From positions 49,262-113,261 of the forward strand of contig QIAN01000268.1 of the NCBI GenBank assembly GCA_003225005.1: DNA of 64,000 bases, read 5' to 3'. Positions 9,556 to 18,830 of this stretch are shown here, piece by piece. The first letter of the stretch is position 1. Every line of letters starts with the position of its first letter. This stretch comes from Acidobacteriota bacterium. Its GTDB lineage: Bacteria; Acidobacteriota; Terriglobia; Terriglobales; Acidobacteriaceae. Made by a program: the position numbers and the translations under genes. The notes under the pieces were generated by a model. It saw nothing but the letters and a program-made list of their open reading frames with translations. It was not told where the DNA came from and did not search any database.

Positions 9556-10832
9556 TGCTTGACTACATCAAGTCGTACCTAACCAGCAATCTCACGCCCG
9601 GCTCCGCCGGAAACATGTTTTGGGCCTTCGTTTATATCGTTGTTATCTTCCTCGGCCTTTCCGTTGCAGTGATCGCAATGAACTGGCTGGAGCGCAAGAT
9701 TCTTGCTCACATGCAAGTCCGGCTTGGCCCCATGCGCGTTGGTCCACACGGATTGCTGCAGCCCATTGCTGACGCTATCAAGCTGCTGCTTAAAGAAGAC
9801 ATCATGCCGGCTGAGGCCGACGGCTTTGTCTTCTGGATGGCGCCCATATTTGTGGTGCTGGCGGCGTTCACCGTGTTCATCGTTGTGCCGTTCGGTCCCA
9901 CGCACGCTGTTACCGACATGAATATCGGGGTTCTCTTCATGCTCGGCGTATCGTCGTTGAGCGCCTTGGGGATCGTGATGGCGGGATGGGCCTCAAACTC
10001 GCACTATCCGCTGATTGGCGCGCTGCGCTCGAGCGCGCAGATGGTGTCCTACGAAATTGCCATGGGTATGGCGGTGATTTCGGCGGTGATGATGACCAGC
10101 TTGAACCAGCAGGGAACTGGGACTCTTAGCATGATTGGCATCGTGCAAGCGCAACAAGCACAGGGGATCTGGTTCATTTTCAAATTCTTTCCCCTAGGAC
10201 TGATCGCGTTCTTCATATTTGCAGTGGCCATGGTCGCGGAGACTAATCGCGCACCGTTCGATCTGCCGGAAGCGGAATCTGAGCTGACTGCTGGCTTTCA
10301 TACTGAGTATAGCGGATTCCGCTGGTCGCTATTTTTCCTGGCGGAATACTCGGCGATGATTGCGGTCTCGTCCATCGCTGTTACCCTATGGCTGGGCGGA
10401 TGGTTGCGGCCGTTTCCGAATCTTTTGACCGGCGCGAAATGGGATCTGTTTTTTTTCCTATTTCCCGGAATCACTTTTCTTTTTCTGGCAGGGATGTGCT
10501 TCTACAGCACGGTGCGGATGCCGAAGCACCCTCTTTTTCGAATTCAAACCATTGGCCTGGCTGGATTCGGCGTCGTCCTCGGTCTGATTGGCCTGATCTT
10601 GTTCATCCCCGCTGTGCGTGAGCGGGTGCAAGATATTTACTGGTTCTCGATGAAAGTTGCCGCATTCATGTACCTGTACATCTGGTATCGTGGCACGTTC
10701 CCGCGTTATCGCTTTGACCAGTTGATGAAAGTCGGGTGGAAGATCCTGCTGCCGATGGGGTTGGGCGTTCTTATCCTGACGGCAGGTGTGGGTCTGTGGC
10801 CGCTGATCCAACAAACCATATGGAACCGGTAG
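9555..10832 (+). CDS. nuoH: NADH-quinone oxidoreductase subunit H
   Basis: TGATG overlap with nuoD; NWLERKILAHMQVRLGPMRVGPHGLLQPIADAIKLLLKED...AETNRAPFDLPEAESELTAGFHTEYSG. Confidence 0.97.
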   Translation: MLDYIKSYLTSNLTPGSAGNMFWAFVYIVVIFLGLSVAVIAMNWLERKILAHMQVRLGPMRVGPHGLLQPIADAIKLLLKEDIMPAEADGFVFWMAPIFVVLAAFTVFIVVPFGPTHAVTDMNIGVLFMLGVSSLSALGIVMAGWASNSHYPLIGALRSSAQMVSYEIAMGMAVISAVMMTSLNQQGTGTLSMIGIVQAQQAQGIWFIFKFFPLGLIAFFIFAVAMVAETNRAPFDLPEAESELTAGFHTEYSGFRWSLFFLAEYSAMIAVSSIAVTLWLGGWLRPFPNLLTGAKWDLFFFLFPGITFLFLAGMCFYSTVRMPKHPLFRIQTIGLAGFGVVLGLIGLILFIPAVRERVQDIYWFSMKVAAFMYLYIWYRGTFPRYRFDQLMKVGWKILLPMGLGVLILTAGVGLWPLIQQTIWNR

Positions 10833-11329
10833 CGACACCGTTTTTCTTTTACCTGCTCGGTGGGCTCATGCTCATCGGGGGCGTGCTGGTAATCACGCGC
10901 AAGAATCCTGTGCATTCGGCGTTGGCACTGATTGTCACACTGCTGGCGCAGGCGTCCATTTACTTGATGCTCTACGCGCCGTTCGTTGCCGGAGTGCAGA
11001 TCATTCTTTACGCTGGCGGGATTATGGTGTTGTTCCTGTTCGTGATCATGCTGGTCAGCATTGAACGCAGTCAGAGGGAGCGCCAGTTCAACAAGCAGTG
11101 GGTGGTAGGCATGGTTGCCGCAACCGCGCTGGGCGGTTTGTTTATTGCTGTATATACAAAGGGGCGGGGAATTTTCCCCGAGCACGCGTTGCCCGCGGTG
11201 GAAGCGCAAAATACGCAAAATGTTGGGACGTTGCTCTACGGACAGTACATGTTCGCGTTCGAGATCGCCTCGTTATTGTTGCTGGTGGCGATTATTGGCG
11301 CGGTGGTGATGGCGAAGAAGAGGATCTGA
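10820..11329 (+). CDS. nuoJ: NADH-quinone oxidoreductase subunit J
   Basis: MEPVATPFFFYLLGGLMLIGGVLVITRKNPVHSALALIVTLLAQASIYLML...ILYAGGIMVLFLFVIML. Confidence 0.95.
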   Translation: MEPVATPFFFYLLGGLMLIGGVLVITRKNPVHSALALIVTLLAQASIYLMLYAPFVAGVQIILYAGGIMVLFLFVIMLVSIERSQRERQFNKQWVVGMVAATALGGLFIAVYTKGRGIFPEHALPAVEAQNTQNVGTLLYGQYMFAFEIASLLLLVAIIGAVVMAKKRI

Positions 11330-11334
11330 AGTAA

Positions 11335-11425
11335 AGCATTCAGCAGTCAGCCAGTAAAGTTGCATTGTACTTTGTGAGTGCCTAAGGACTGGAAGAGTTG
11401 AATGCTGACTGCTGAACGCTGAGTG
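11335..11425. repeat. inverted pair of heptad arrays between nuoJ and nuoK
   Basis: AGCATTCAGCAGTCAGC (11335-11351) is complementary with one mismatch to GCTGACTGCTGAACGCT (11404-11420); right arm 11398-11425 is four YTGANNG heptads. Confidence 0.85.
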
Positions 11426-11437
11426 CCAACGTTTGGT

Positions 11438-11755
11438 ATGGACGCGATGCTCCACATCTCGACTTTGCACTATCTGGTCTTGGGCGCGGCCCTGTTTTTG
11501 TTGGGCGTGATCGGTGTGCTCACTCGCCGGAACGTGGTTGTGGTGTTGATGTCGATTGAACTGATCCTCAATGCGGTAAACCTGAACCTGGTTGCTTTCT
11601 CGCGTTACTGGGGCGGTTTACACGGCCAGGTGTTCGCCATTTTTGTGATTACTGATGCGGCGGCCGAAGCGGCCGTTGGTCTCGGCATATTGATCGCCTT
11701 CTTCAGAAATAAGGAGACGGTTAATGTGGACGAAGTGAATTTGCTGAAGTGGTAA
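11438..11755 (+). CDS. nuoK: NADH-quinone oxidoreductase subunit K
   Basis: [50 protein letters not shown]; start at 11438 or 11447. Confidence 0.95.
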   Translation: MDAMLHISTLHYLVLGAALFLLGVIGVLTRRNVVVVLMSIELILNAVNLNLVAFSRYWGGLHGQVFAIFVITDAAAEAAVGLGILIAFFRNKETVNVDEVNLLKW

Positions 11756-11760
11756 ATGAG

Positions 11761-11864
11761 CATTCAGCAGTCAGCACTCAACACTCAGCATTCAGCCATT
11801 TTGAATTTCGGCGGAGTGTTGATTCGCGGTTTGCTGGCTGGGACTGAGTGCTGAGTGCTGAATG
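11761..11864. repeat. inverted pair of heptad arrays between nuoK and nuoL; last unit supplies the nuoL ATG
   Basis: CATTCAG CAGTCAG CACTCAA CACTCAG CATTCAG (11761-11795) opposite CTGAGTG CTGAGTG CTGAATG (11844-11864). Confidence 0.9.
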
Positions 11865-13997
11865 CTATTTCTAGACCACATCTGGCTGATTCCGTTGCTG
11901 CCTGCCTTCGGCGCTATCGTCATGTTTTGTTTCGGACGGAAGCTGCAGAAGGCGACGGTGAGCGCGGTTTGCGCGGGCGCAATCGTCGTTGCGTTTCTTT
12001 TCGCTTGCGGTGCGGTCTGGCAGTACACGAACTGGGCCTCGACTCCGCAGAATTTTCATCGGCCCTATCAGACGGTTCTCTACACATGGCTCGGTACCGA
12101 CACCCGACATCTGACTTATGTGCTCGACGACGGCAAGAGCACAGCCCCGTTCCAAGCTGACGCAGGCTTCCTGCTGGACCCTCTTTCCAGCATCTGGCTG
12201 TTGTTCGTCACCGGCGTCGGCATGTTGATCCATATTTATTCCATTGGGTACATGGCGCATGAGGGCGGGTACTACCGATTCTTCGGATATCTCAACCTCT
12301 TCATGTTCTCGATGCTGACGCTGATCCTGGCCAACAATTACGTCTTGCTATTTGTTGGATGGGAGGGCGTGGGCCTTTGTTCTTATCTACTGATTGGTTT
12401 CTACTTTCATCGCACGTCGGCCAGCGACGCGGCCAACAAAGCCTTCATCGTGAACCGCATTGGCGACGCCGGATTCCTGCTGGGGATGTTTTTCATTGCC
12501 CGGTATTTTGGCTCGCTACAGTTTACAGAGGTTACTCGCCTGGCGCACAGCGGGCAATTCGCCATCGGCGATCCCCTCATCACTGCTGCGACGCTTCTGC
12601 TTTTTGTGGGCGCGTGCGGCAAGTCAGCGCAGTTGCCGCTCTACATCTGGCTGCCTGACGCCATGGAGGGACCGACGCCGGTGTCCGCGCTCATTCATGC
12701 CGCGACCATGGTTACGGCCGGCATTTACATGGTGGCGCGGTCGAACGCCCTGTTCGTGCTGGCGCCGACATCAATGGAAACGGTAGCAATCGTCGGAGCG
12801 CTGACTGCAATCTTCGCCGCCTCCATTGGCCTGGTGCAGAACGACATCAAACGCGTGCTGGCTTACTCCACGGTATCGCAGCTTGGCTATATGTTTCTCG
12901 CCTTGGGCGTGGGTGCATTCTCAGCAGGCGTGTTTCATGTCTTCACTCACGCGTTCTTCAAAGCCCTGCTCTTCCTTGGGGCCGGATCGGTGATTCATGC
13001 CATGAGTGGCGAGCAGGACATGCGCAACATGGGCGACCTGCATCGGCGCATTCCGGTTACACACTGGACCATGTTCATCGCCACGCTAGCCATCGCCGGC
13101 ATTCCACCCTTTGCGGGATTCTTTTCCAAAGATGAGATTCTGTGGCAGACCTGGACCTCTCAAGGCGGCGCATATCGCCTGCTCTGGGTAGTCGGGTACT
13201 TCACGGCGCTGATGACTGCCTTCTACATGTTTCGGCTGATGTATCTGAGCTTCCACGGCCGTCCCCGAATGAGCCATGAAGTGGAGCATCACATTCATGA
13301 GTCGCCTACTTCAATGACGGGTCCGCTGGTGGTACTTGCAGTCTGCTCGGTGTTCGCCGGTTTTCTGGGATGGCCGCACAGCCTGGGAGGGTCGGACCGC
13401 TTTGCCAAATTTCTGGAGCCAGTGTTCGCCCGCGAAGCTCAGGTTCTGACCGAACAAGACAGAGCCGCGCAGGTAGCGGCCGGGGAGAAAGAAGCAGAAC
13501 ACACCACCTCGACTGAATACCTGCTGATGTTCATGTCAGTAGCGGCGGGAGTGGTCGGCTGGGGAATGGCATGGAAGGCTTACCGCCACGCCGACAGGGG
13601 ATACGTCGAGCCCACCGCTGCCGCTCCGCTCGTATACAACACGTTGCTCAACAAGTATTACGTAGACGAGGGCTACGACTATGTCTTCACCGGCCGCCGC
13701 AAGATTGGCGACACAAGGCTGGGGGTGCTTGGCCTCGGCGAGGCTTCGGCCTGGTTTGATTCCAACATCGTAGACAGCTTGGTGAACGGTGCGGGCTGGA
13801 TCACGCGCCTTACAGCCACAATTTCCAGTTGGTGGGACAAGTGGGTCATCGACGGCGTCGGGGTCAACGGTCCGGCTATTTTTGCGCGTATGCTTTCGTA
13901 TCCGGCCCGCTTGTTCGAGTGGGGCCTGGTTCAGTGGTACGCGCTGGTCATGACCGCGGGGCTGGTCGGGTTCGTTTTCTATTACGTGTACCAGTGA
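11862..13997 (+). CDS. nuoL: NADH-quinone oxidoreductase subunit L
   Basis: WEGVGLCSYLLIGFYF...KSAQLPLYIWLPDAMEGPTPVSALIHAATMVTAGIYM. Confidence 0.97.
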   Translation: MLFLDHIWLIPLLPAFGAIVMFCFGRKLQKATVSAVCAGAIVVAFLFACGAVWQYTNWASTPQNFHRPYQTVLYTWLGTDTRHLTYVLDDGKSTAPFQADAGFLLDPLSSIWLLFVTGVGMLIHIYSIGYMAHEGGYYRFFGYLNLFMFSMLTLILANNYVLLFVGWEGVGLCSYLLIGFYFHRTSASDAANKAFIVNRIGDAGFLLGMFFIARYFGSLQFTEVTRLAHSGQFAIGDPLITAATLLLFVGACGKSAQLPLYIWLPDAMEGPTPVSALIHAATMVTAGIYMVARSNALFVLAPTSMETVAIVGALTAIFAASIGLVQNDIKRVLAYSTVSQLGYMFLALGVGAFSAGVFHVFTHAFFKALLFLGAGSVIHAMSGEQDMRNMGDLHRRIPVTHWTMFIATLAIAGIPPFAGFFSKDEILWQTWTSQGGAYRLLWVVGYFTALMTAFYMFRLMYLSFHGRPRMSHEVEHHIHESPTSMTGPLVVLAVCSVFAGFLGWPHSLGGSDRFAKFLEPVFAREAQVLTEQDRAAQVAAGEKEAEHTTSTEYLLMFMSVAAGVVGWGMAWKAYRHADRGYVEPTAAAPLVYNTLLNKYYVDEGYDYVFTGRRKIGDTRLGVLGLGEASAWFDSNIVDSLVNGAGWITRLTATISSWWDKWVIDGVGVNGPAIFARMLSYPARLFEWGLVQWYALVMTAGLVGFVFYYVYQ

Positions 13998-14004
13998 TGA
14001 ACGG

Positions 14005-14117
14005 CACTCAGCATTCAGCCAGTACGGGTCCTTGCCGACAAGCTTCACCGCGATGGGCTGAATGAATGCTGATATCTGAGTGCCGAATGCTGCGAACTGG
14101 CAACTGAGAACTGCTCT
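14005..14117. repeat. inverted heptad arrays between nuoL and nuoM; seven units abut the nuoM ATG
   Basis: CACTCAG CATTCAG (14005-14018) opposite CTGAATG (14058-14064) and CTGATAT CTGAGTG CCGAATG CTGCGAA CTGGCAA CTGAGAA CTGCTCT (14069-14117), then ATG at 14118. Confidence 0.88.
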
Positions 14118-15773
14118 ATGCAATCTCACATCCTCTCGATCATCCTGTTCACGCCGCTGGTAGGCGCGATTGTTCTCTTATTCGTTCCCAAGCAGAATGA
14201 AGACGCCGTCCGCTGGATTGCGAACGTCTTCGCCCTGGCCGGCTTTCTAGTTTCGCTGCCACTGGTGCCTTGGTTCTGGGAAAAGCGCTTCGAACCCGGT
14301 TTCAAGTTTATTGAGGGCGCGGCCAATAACTGGATTCCGTCCATCGGCGCGGGTTATGTCCTGGGCATTGATGGCATCTCTTTTCTGCTGATCATGCTCA
14401 CCACACTGTTGGGCTGGATCTCGATCCTTTCTTCCTGGACCGCAATCGAGAACCGAGTCAAGGAATATTACATCTGGTTCCTGATACTTCAGACCGGCAT
14501 GCTCGGCGTGTTTATGGCTTTAGACTTCTTCCTCTTCTTTGTATTCTGGGAAGCCATGCTGGTACCCATGTATCTCCTGATCGGAATATGGGGCGGCCCG
14601 CGCAAGCTCTATGCCGCGATTAAATTCTTTCTGTATACCTTGGCCGGGTCCGTGCTGATGCTGCTGGGCATCCTGTTCCTATACTTCCATCACCATGGCG
14701 AGACCAACGTTTATACCTTCAGCATTCGGGAGCTGTACAAGACCGCGCCGCACATTTATTTCGATCCCAACTATGGTCCTGGCATCGCGATATTGCTATT
14801 CTTTGCCTTCTTCTTCGCGTTTGCCATCAAGGTGCCGATGTTCCCGTTCCATACCTGGCTGCCGGACGCGCACGTGGAGGCTCCCACGGCAGGCTCCGTC
14901 ATTCTGGCAGGCGTTCTGCTGAAGATGGGAACATACGGCTTCATCCGTTTCTCGTTGCCGTTTTTCCCGGATGTGCTCACCCACACAAAAGTCCGCAGCT
15001 GGATGATTGTGCTTTCCATCATCGCGATCATCTACGGCGCTCTCGTGTCACTCATGCAGAAGGACATGAAGAAGCTGGTAGCCTATTCGTCAGTCAGCCA
15101 CCTAGGATTCTGCACCCTCGGAATTTTTGCGCTCACGCCGCTCGGATTAAGCGGATCAGTACTGCAGCAGATCAATCACGGCATCTCGACGGGCGCACTG
15201 TTCTTGATCGTCGGCATCCTCTACGAACGCCGTCACACGCGTGAGATTGCCGAATACGGCGGCATCTCGAATGTAATGCCGGTGTACGCCACCATAACCA
15301 TGATCATGTTCCTCTCTTCAATGGGTCTGCCGCTGCTCAACGGATTTGTCGGAGAGTTCACCATCCTGCAGGGCACATTCATGGAGAACTGGAAGTGGGG
15401 TGCGTGGGCGGTTCCTGGAGTCGTACTGGCGGCTGCGTATTTGTTGTGGCTTTATCAGCGCGTCTTCTTCGGACAGGTCACGAATCCGAAGAATGAAAAA
15501 CTGCATGACTTGACCCCGCGCGAAGTGCTGACCTTTGTGCCGCTGATCATCATGGCTTTCTGGATCGGGTTGTATCCGAAACCGTTTTTCGAGATTCTCG
15601 AACAGCCGGTAAATCAGCTAGTCCAGACGGTACGCCCTGACTATCCGCTGCCTCCGGGCGCGGTAAACGCGACGAATGAGCCTGCGGCGCTGACCGTTCC
15701 CGTAGCCGTGGCCGCGAATCCACCAACCGCTGTTCAAGCCCGACCTGCCGCGTCGGTGAAAGGGAAGAACTAG
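14118..15773 (+). CDS. nuoM: NADH-quinone oxidoreductase subunit M
   Basis: KVPMFPFHTWLPDAHVEAPTAGSVILAGVLLKMGTYGFIRFSLP. Confidence 0.97.
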   Translation: MQSHILSIILFTPLVGAIVLLFVPKQNEDAVRWIANVFALAGFLVSLPLVPWFWEKRFEPGFKFIEGAANNWIPSIGAGYVLGIDGISFLLIMLTTLLGWISILSSWTAIENRVKEYYIWFLILQTGMLGVFMALDFFLFFVFWEAMLVPMYLLIGIWGGPRKLYAAIKFFLYTLAGSVLMLLGILFLYFHHHGETNVYTFSIRELYKTAPHIYFDPNYGPGIAILLFFAFFFAFAIKVPMFPFHTWLPDAHVEAPTAGSVILAGVLLKMGTYGFIRFSLPFFPDVLTHTKVRSWMIVLSIIAIIYGALVSLMQKDMKKLVAYSSVSHLGFCTLGIFALTPLGLSGSVLQQINHGISTGALFLIVGILYERRHTREIAEYGGISNVMPVYATITMIMFLSSMGLPLLNGFVGEFTILQGTFMENWKWGAWAVPGVVLAAAYLLWLYQRVFFGQVTNPKNEKLHDLTPREVLTFVPLIIMAFWIGLYPKPFFEILEQPVNQLVQTVRPDYPLPPGAVNATNEPAALTVPVAVAANPPTAVQARPAASVKGKN

Positions 15774-17317
15774 TGGGAGTGCTTTCACAATTCACGTGGA
15801 CGGACTATCTGCTGGCTCTGCCCTTTACCCTGCTGACACTCTTTGCTCTTGGCCTCCTGCTGATTGATCTCATCCTGCCCGTCGAGGCCAAGTGGGCCAA
15901 CGCAGTTACGGCTTTCGTTGGAGTGTTGTTCTCTGCGGCGGGCGTATTCAAGATCCAGCTGTGGATGAGCGCAACCTCTAGCCAAGGTTCGCTGGGCTTC
16001 ATGCGCACCATGATCGTGGACCGCTTCGCCATCTATTTCTTCTATTTGTTCCTGGCGAGCACGGCCATCGCCATTCTCATCTCCGTGCGCTACATGGAGA
16101 TCGAGCACGAGCACCATGGCGAGTACTACGCCCTCATGTTGCTGTCCGTTGCGGGCATGATGGCCATGGCTGCCGGCTACGACATCGTGCTCATCTTCAT
16201 CGGGCTAGAGCTAATGGCGATTTCGACTTATGTGCTGGTCGGATTCCTGCGGCGCGACCGTCGATCGAACGAAGCAGCGCTGAAGTATCTGCTGTTGGGA
16301 GCGTTCTCTTCAGGAATCTTCGCCTATGGCTTGTCATTATTTTATGGCCTGACCGGCAGCACCAACCTCGGTATCATTGCGAGCCAACTTAGCAGGATCC
16401 TTGCGAAGGATCCGCATAACCCAATCGCGATCGTTGCACTACTCACCACGGCGACGGGCTTACTGTTTAAGATCGCCGCCGTGCCTTTCCATCAGTGGGC
16501 TCCGGACGCGTATGAAGGCGCGCCCACCAGCATTACCGGATTTATGTCGGTGGCTGTTAAAGCTGCAGGGTGGGCGATGCTGCTGCGCGTACTGCTCTGG
16601 GGACTCCTTCCCATGCGTTCGGTGTGGGTACCGCTCATCGTCTTCGTGGCCATCGCCACCATGACGGGGGCAAATTTTGCCGCTCTCACCCAGACCAACG
16701 TGAAGCGCCTGCTCGCGTATTCGTCGATCGCGCACGTCGGCTACATGCTACTGGGGCTGGTGGCTGGGTCTCCGACTGAACTGAGTCCAGATGGCATTAA
16801 GGGCATCCTGATTTACCTCCTCGTCTACACCTTCATGAACCTGGGCGCCTTCGGAGTCATTACCTCGCTGCGCCACCGCAATGTAATCGGCGACGAACTG
16901 GACGACATTAACGGCCTCTACCAGCGCGCACCTACGGAAGCTGTGCTCATGCTGATCTTCTTGCTTTCGCTGGCTGGTATTCCTCCGCTGGCAGGCTTCT
17001 GGGGAAAGTACTTCATCTTCCTGAGTCTGATCGAAACCGGCCATTATGTGTTGGCGTCGCTGGGCGTGCTGTATTCCGTCTTCGGACTCTACTATTATCT
17101 AAAAATAGCCAATGCCGTGTTCATGGGGAAGGCGGAAGAAAAAGAGCCGCTGCCAGTGAGCCTCGGCATGCGCGCTGCGCTGGGCCTCAGCGGCTTTGCT
17201 ACGCTCTACATCGGGGTCATGCCCGAACAATTTATTCGGCTGGTGAATTGGTCGTTGGGTTTGGCACAAAATCCCGCGGTGGCGCGATTAGTCCGTCAGG
17301 CGCGCTTGCTCCAATAA
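15773..17317 (+). CDS. nuoN: NADH-quinone oxidoreductase subunit N
   Basis: FKIAAVPFHQWAPDAYEGAPTSITGFMSVAVKAAGWAML; GTG start overlapping nuoM TAG. Confidence 0.95.
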   Translation: MGVLSQFTWTDYLLALPFTLLTLFALGLLLIDLILPVEAKWANAVTAFVGVLFSAAGVFKIQLWMSATSSQGSLGFMRTMIVDRFAIYFFYLFLASTAIAILISVRYMEIEHEHHGEYYALMLLSVAGMMAMAAGYDIVLIFIGLELMAISTYVLVGFLRRDRRSNEAALKYLLLGAFSSGIFAYGLSLFYGLTGSTNLGIIASQLSRILAKDPHNPIAIVALLTTATGLLFKIAAVPFHQWAPDAYEGAPTSITGFMSVAVKAAGWAMLLRVLLWGLLPMRSVWVPLIVFVAIATMTGANFAALTQTNVKRLLAYSSIAHVGYMLLGLVAGSPTELSPDGIKGILIYLLVYTFMNLGAFGVITSLRHRNVIGDELDDINGLYQRAPTEAVLMLIFLLSLAGIPPLAGFWGKYFIFLSLIETGHYVLASLGVLYSVFGLYYYLKIANAVFMGKAEEKEPLPVSLGMRAALGLSGFATLYIGVMPEQFIRLVNWSLGLAQNPAVARLVRQARLLQ

Positions 17318-17374
17318 CAGCAGAACCAAACCGCTAGAGTGAATTAGCAGGATTCCTCGTAGGGAAGCTAAACA

Positions 17375-17944
17375 GTGAATTTCCACATCCGGCAAGCCAT
17401 TCACTCGGACATCCCGCCCCTCAAAGTACTGATCGATTCCTCAGTTCGGGCCCTGCAGGCACAGGATTACTCTCCGGCACAGATGGAGAGTGCGCTCAAA
17501 ACGGTCTATGGCGTGGACAGTCAATTAATCGAGGATGGCACGTATTTCGTCGCTGAAGTCGTGAAAGACGAAGCCCCGCGGATGTCCGGGCAGTCTGGGC
17601 CGCTCATTGTGGGTTGCGGGGGATGGAGCAAGCGCAAGACGCTCTACGGTGGCGACCATTGGACTGGCCGACACGACGAACTACTCGATCTACGCCATGA
17701 CGCCGCGAGGATTCGGGCTTTCTTTGTTCATCCAAACTGGGCGCGTCGGGGAATCGGAAGCATGCTTCTCCAGGCCTGCGAAGAAGCTGCGAAAACCGCT
17801 GGCTTTACACGGCTGGAAATGGGAGCGACCTTGACTGGCGTCCCTTTCTACAGGGCCAAAGGTTACATTGCCTCGGAGCCTCTCGAGGTTCCGTTGGCCA
17901 ATGGCGAATCGCTCCCCATTGTGCGCATGACGAAAGAGGCGTAG
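17375..17944 (+). CDS. GNAT family N-acetyltransferase
   Basis: IRQAIHSDIPPLKVLIDSSV...RAFFVHPNWARRGIGSMLLQACEEAAKTAGFTRLEMGATLTGVPFYRAKGY. Confidence 0.88.
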   Translation: MNFHIRQAIHSDIPPLKVLIDSSVRALQAQDYSPAQMESALKTVYGVDSQLIEDGTYFVAEVVKDEAPRMSGQSGPLIVGCGGWSKRKTLYGGDHWTGRHDELLDLRHDAARIRAFFVHPNWARRGIGSMLLQACEEAAKTAGFTRLEMGATLTGVPFYRAKGYIASEPLEVPLANGESLPIVRMTKEA

Positions 17945-18004
17945 AAAGAGTTTGCAAGACCGAACTTGTCGGAACGATCTTGCAGCACTCGGACGCTGAT
18001 TCCA

Positions 18005-18250
18005 ATGCCCGGCTTAGACGAATTCGATAATCGCCGAGATCCAGATAAACGCGAGAGTATGTGGCTACAGCTTGCCCGGTACAGCCAGTTGGCTGTCATA
18101 TTTCCCGCGGCTACGGTTGTGGGCCTGCTCATTGGTGTGGGACTCGATCGCTGGCTGCACACCACATGGCTATACTTGGCGGGACTGATTGTGGGCATAG
18201 CCGCGGGGTTCGTCGAGTTGATCCGCTCTGTGGTGAAGAACGCGGACTGA
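18005..18250 (+). CDS. AtpZ/AtpI-like F0 accessory membrane protein
   Basis: Two predicted TM helices with RYSQLAVIFPAATVVGLLIGVGLDRWLHTTWLYLAGLIVGIAAGFVELIR; upstream of atpB. Confidence 0.75.
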   Translation: MPGLDEFDNRRDPDKRESMWLQLARYSQLAVIFPAATVVGLLIGVGLDRWLHTTWLYLAGLIVGIAAGFVELIRSVVKNAD

Positions 18251-18318
18251 AACGACAGTGCCATAGAGTTTCAGCCAGAGTCGCTGAGCGCCTACCGCGA
18301 TCCCAACAGATCTGCCCG

Positions 18319-18771
18319 ATGGAAGAAGGCCCCACTCAACTCGTAGCTTCGAAGAATGCCGAATCAGGCGCATCGGAAACTTTTTACGCGGGCGCTGTCG
18401 ACCGGATCCGCCGCTTCATGATTGCGCTTAGCCTTGTCTCAGTGGCAACTGTCGCATGGCGTTTGGACCTCCGCCATGCTTTGGGATTTGCGCTTGGATG
18501 CGCCATCGCATATCTCAACTTTCACTGGCTCAAGCGCGGCGTTAGCGGGCTGGCGGACCGGATTACTAAGGCTGGTAAACCGCAATCGGGTGCCGGCATC
18601 GTGGTTCGATTCCTGCTACGCTATGTTTTGATGGCCCTCGCGGCCTATGTTATATTGACTGTTTCGCCCGCGAGCCTGAATGGGCTTTTTGCGGGCTTGT
18701 TTTTGCCTGTTGGAGCCATCGCATGCGAAGCCGCATATGAAGCTTATGCAGCGTTGATCCGACGGGTTTAG
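18319..18771 (+). CDS. ATP synthase subunit I-like membrane protein
   Basis: About 150 aa, four hydrophobic segments, immediately upstream of atpB. Confidence 0.65.
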   Translation: MEEGPTQLVASKNAESGASETFYAGAVDRIRRFMIALSLVSVATVAWRLDLRHALGFALGCAIAYLNFHWLKRGVSGLADRITKAGKPQSGAGIVVRFLLRYVLMALAAYVILTVSPASLNGLFAGLFLPVGAIACEAAYEAYAALIRRV

Positions 18772-18830
18772 CGTTCAGTTGAGCGATCACGTAGCCCGCA
18801 GAGACTGCGTGATTACCGTTTGAACTCTTC

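Noticed and set aside
11335-14117. Possible CRISPR array in nuo gaps
   Set aside because: Units are 7 bp and directly contiguous, with no spacer-repeat alternation and no cas genes.
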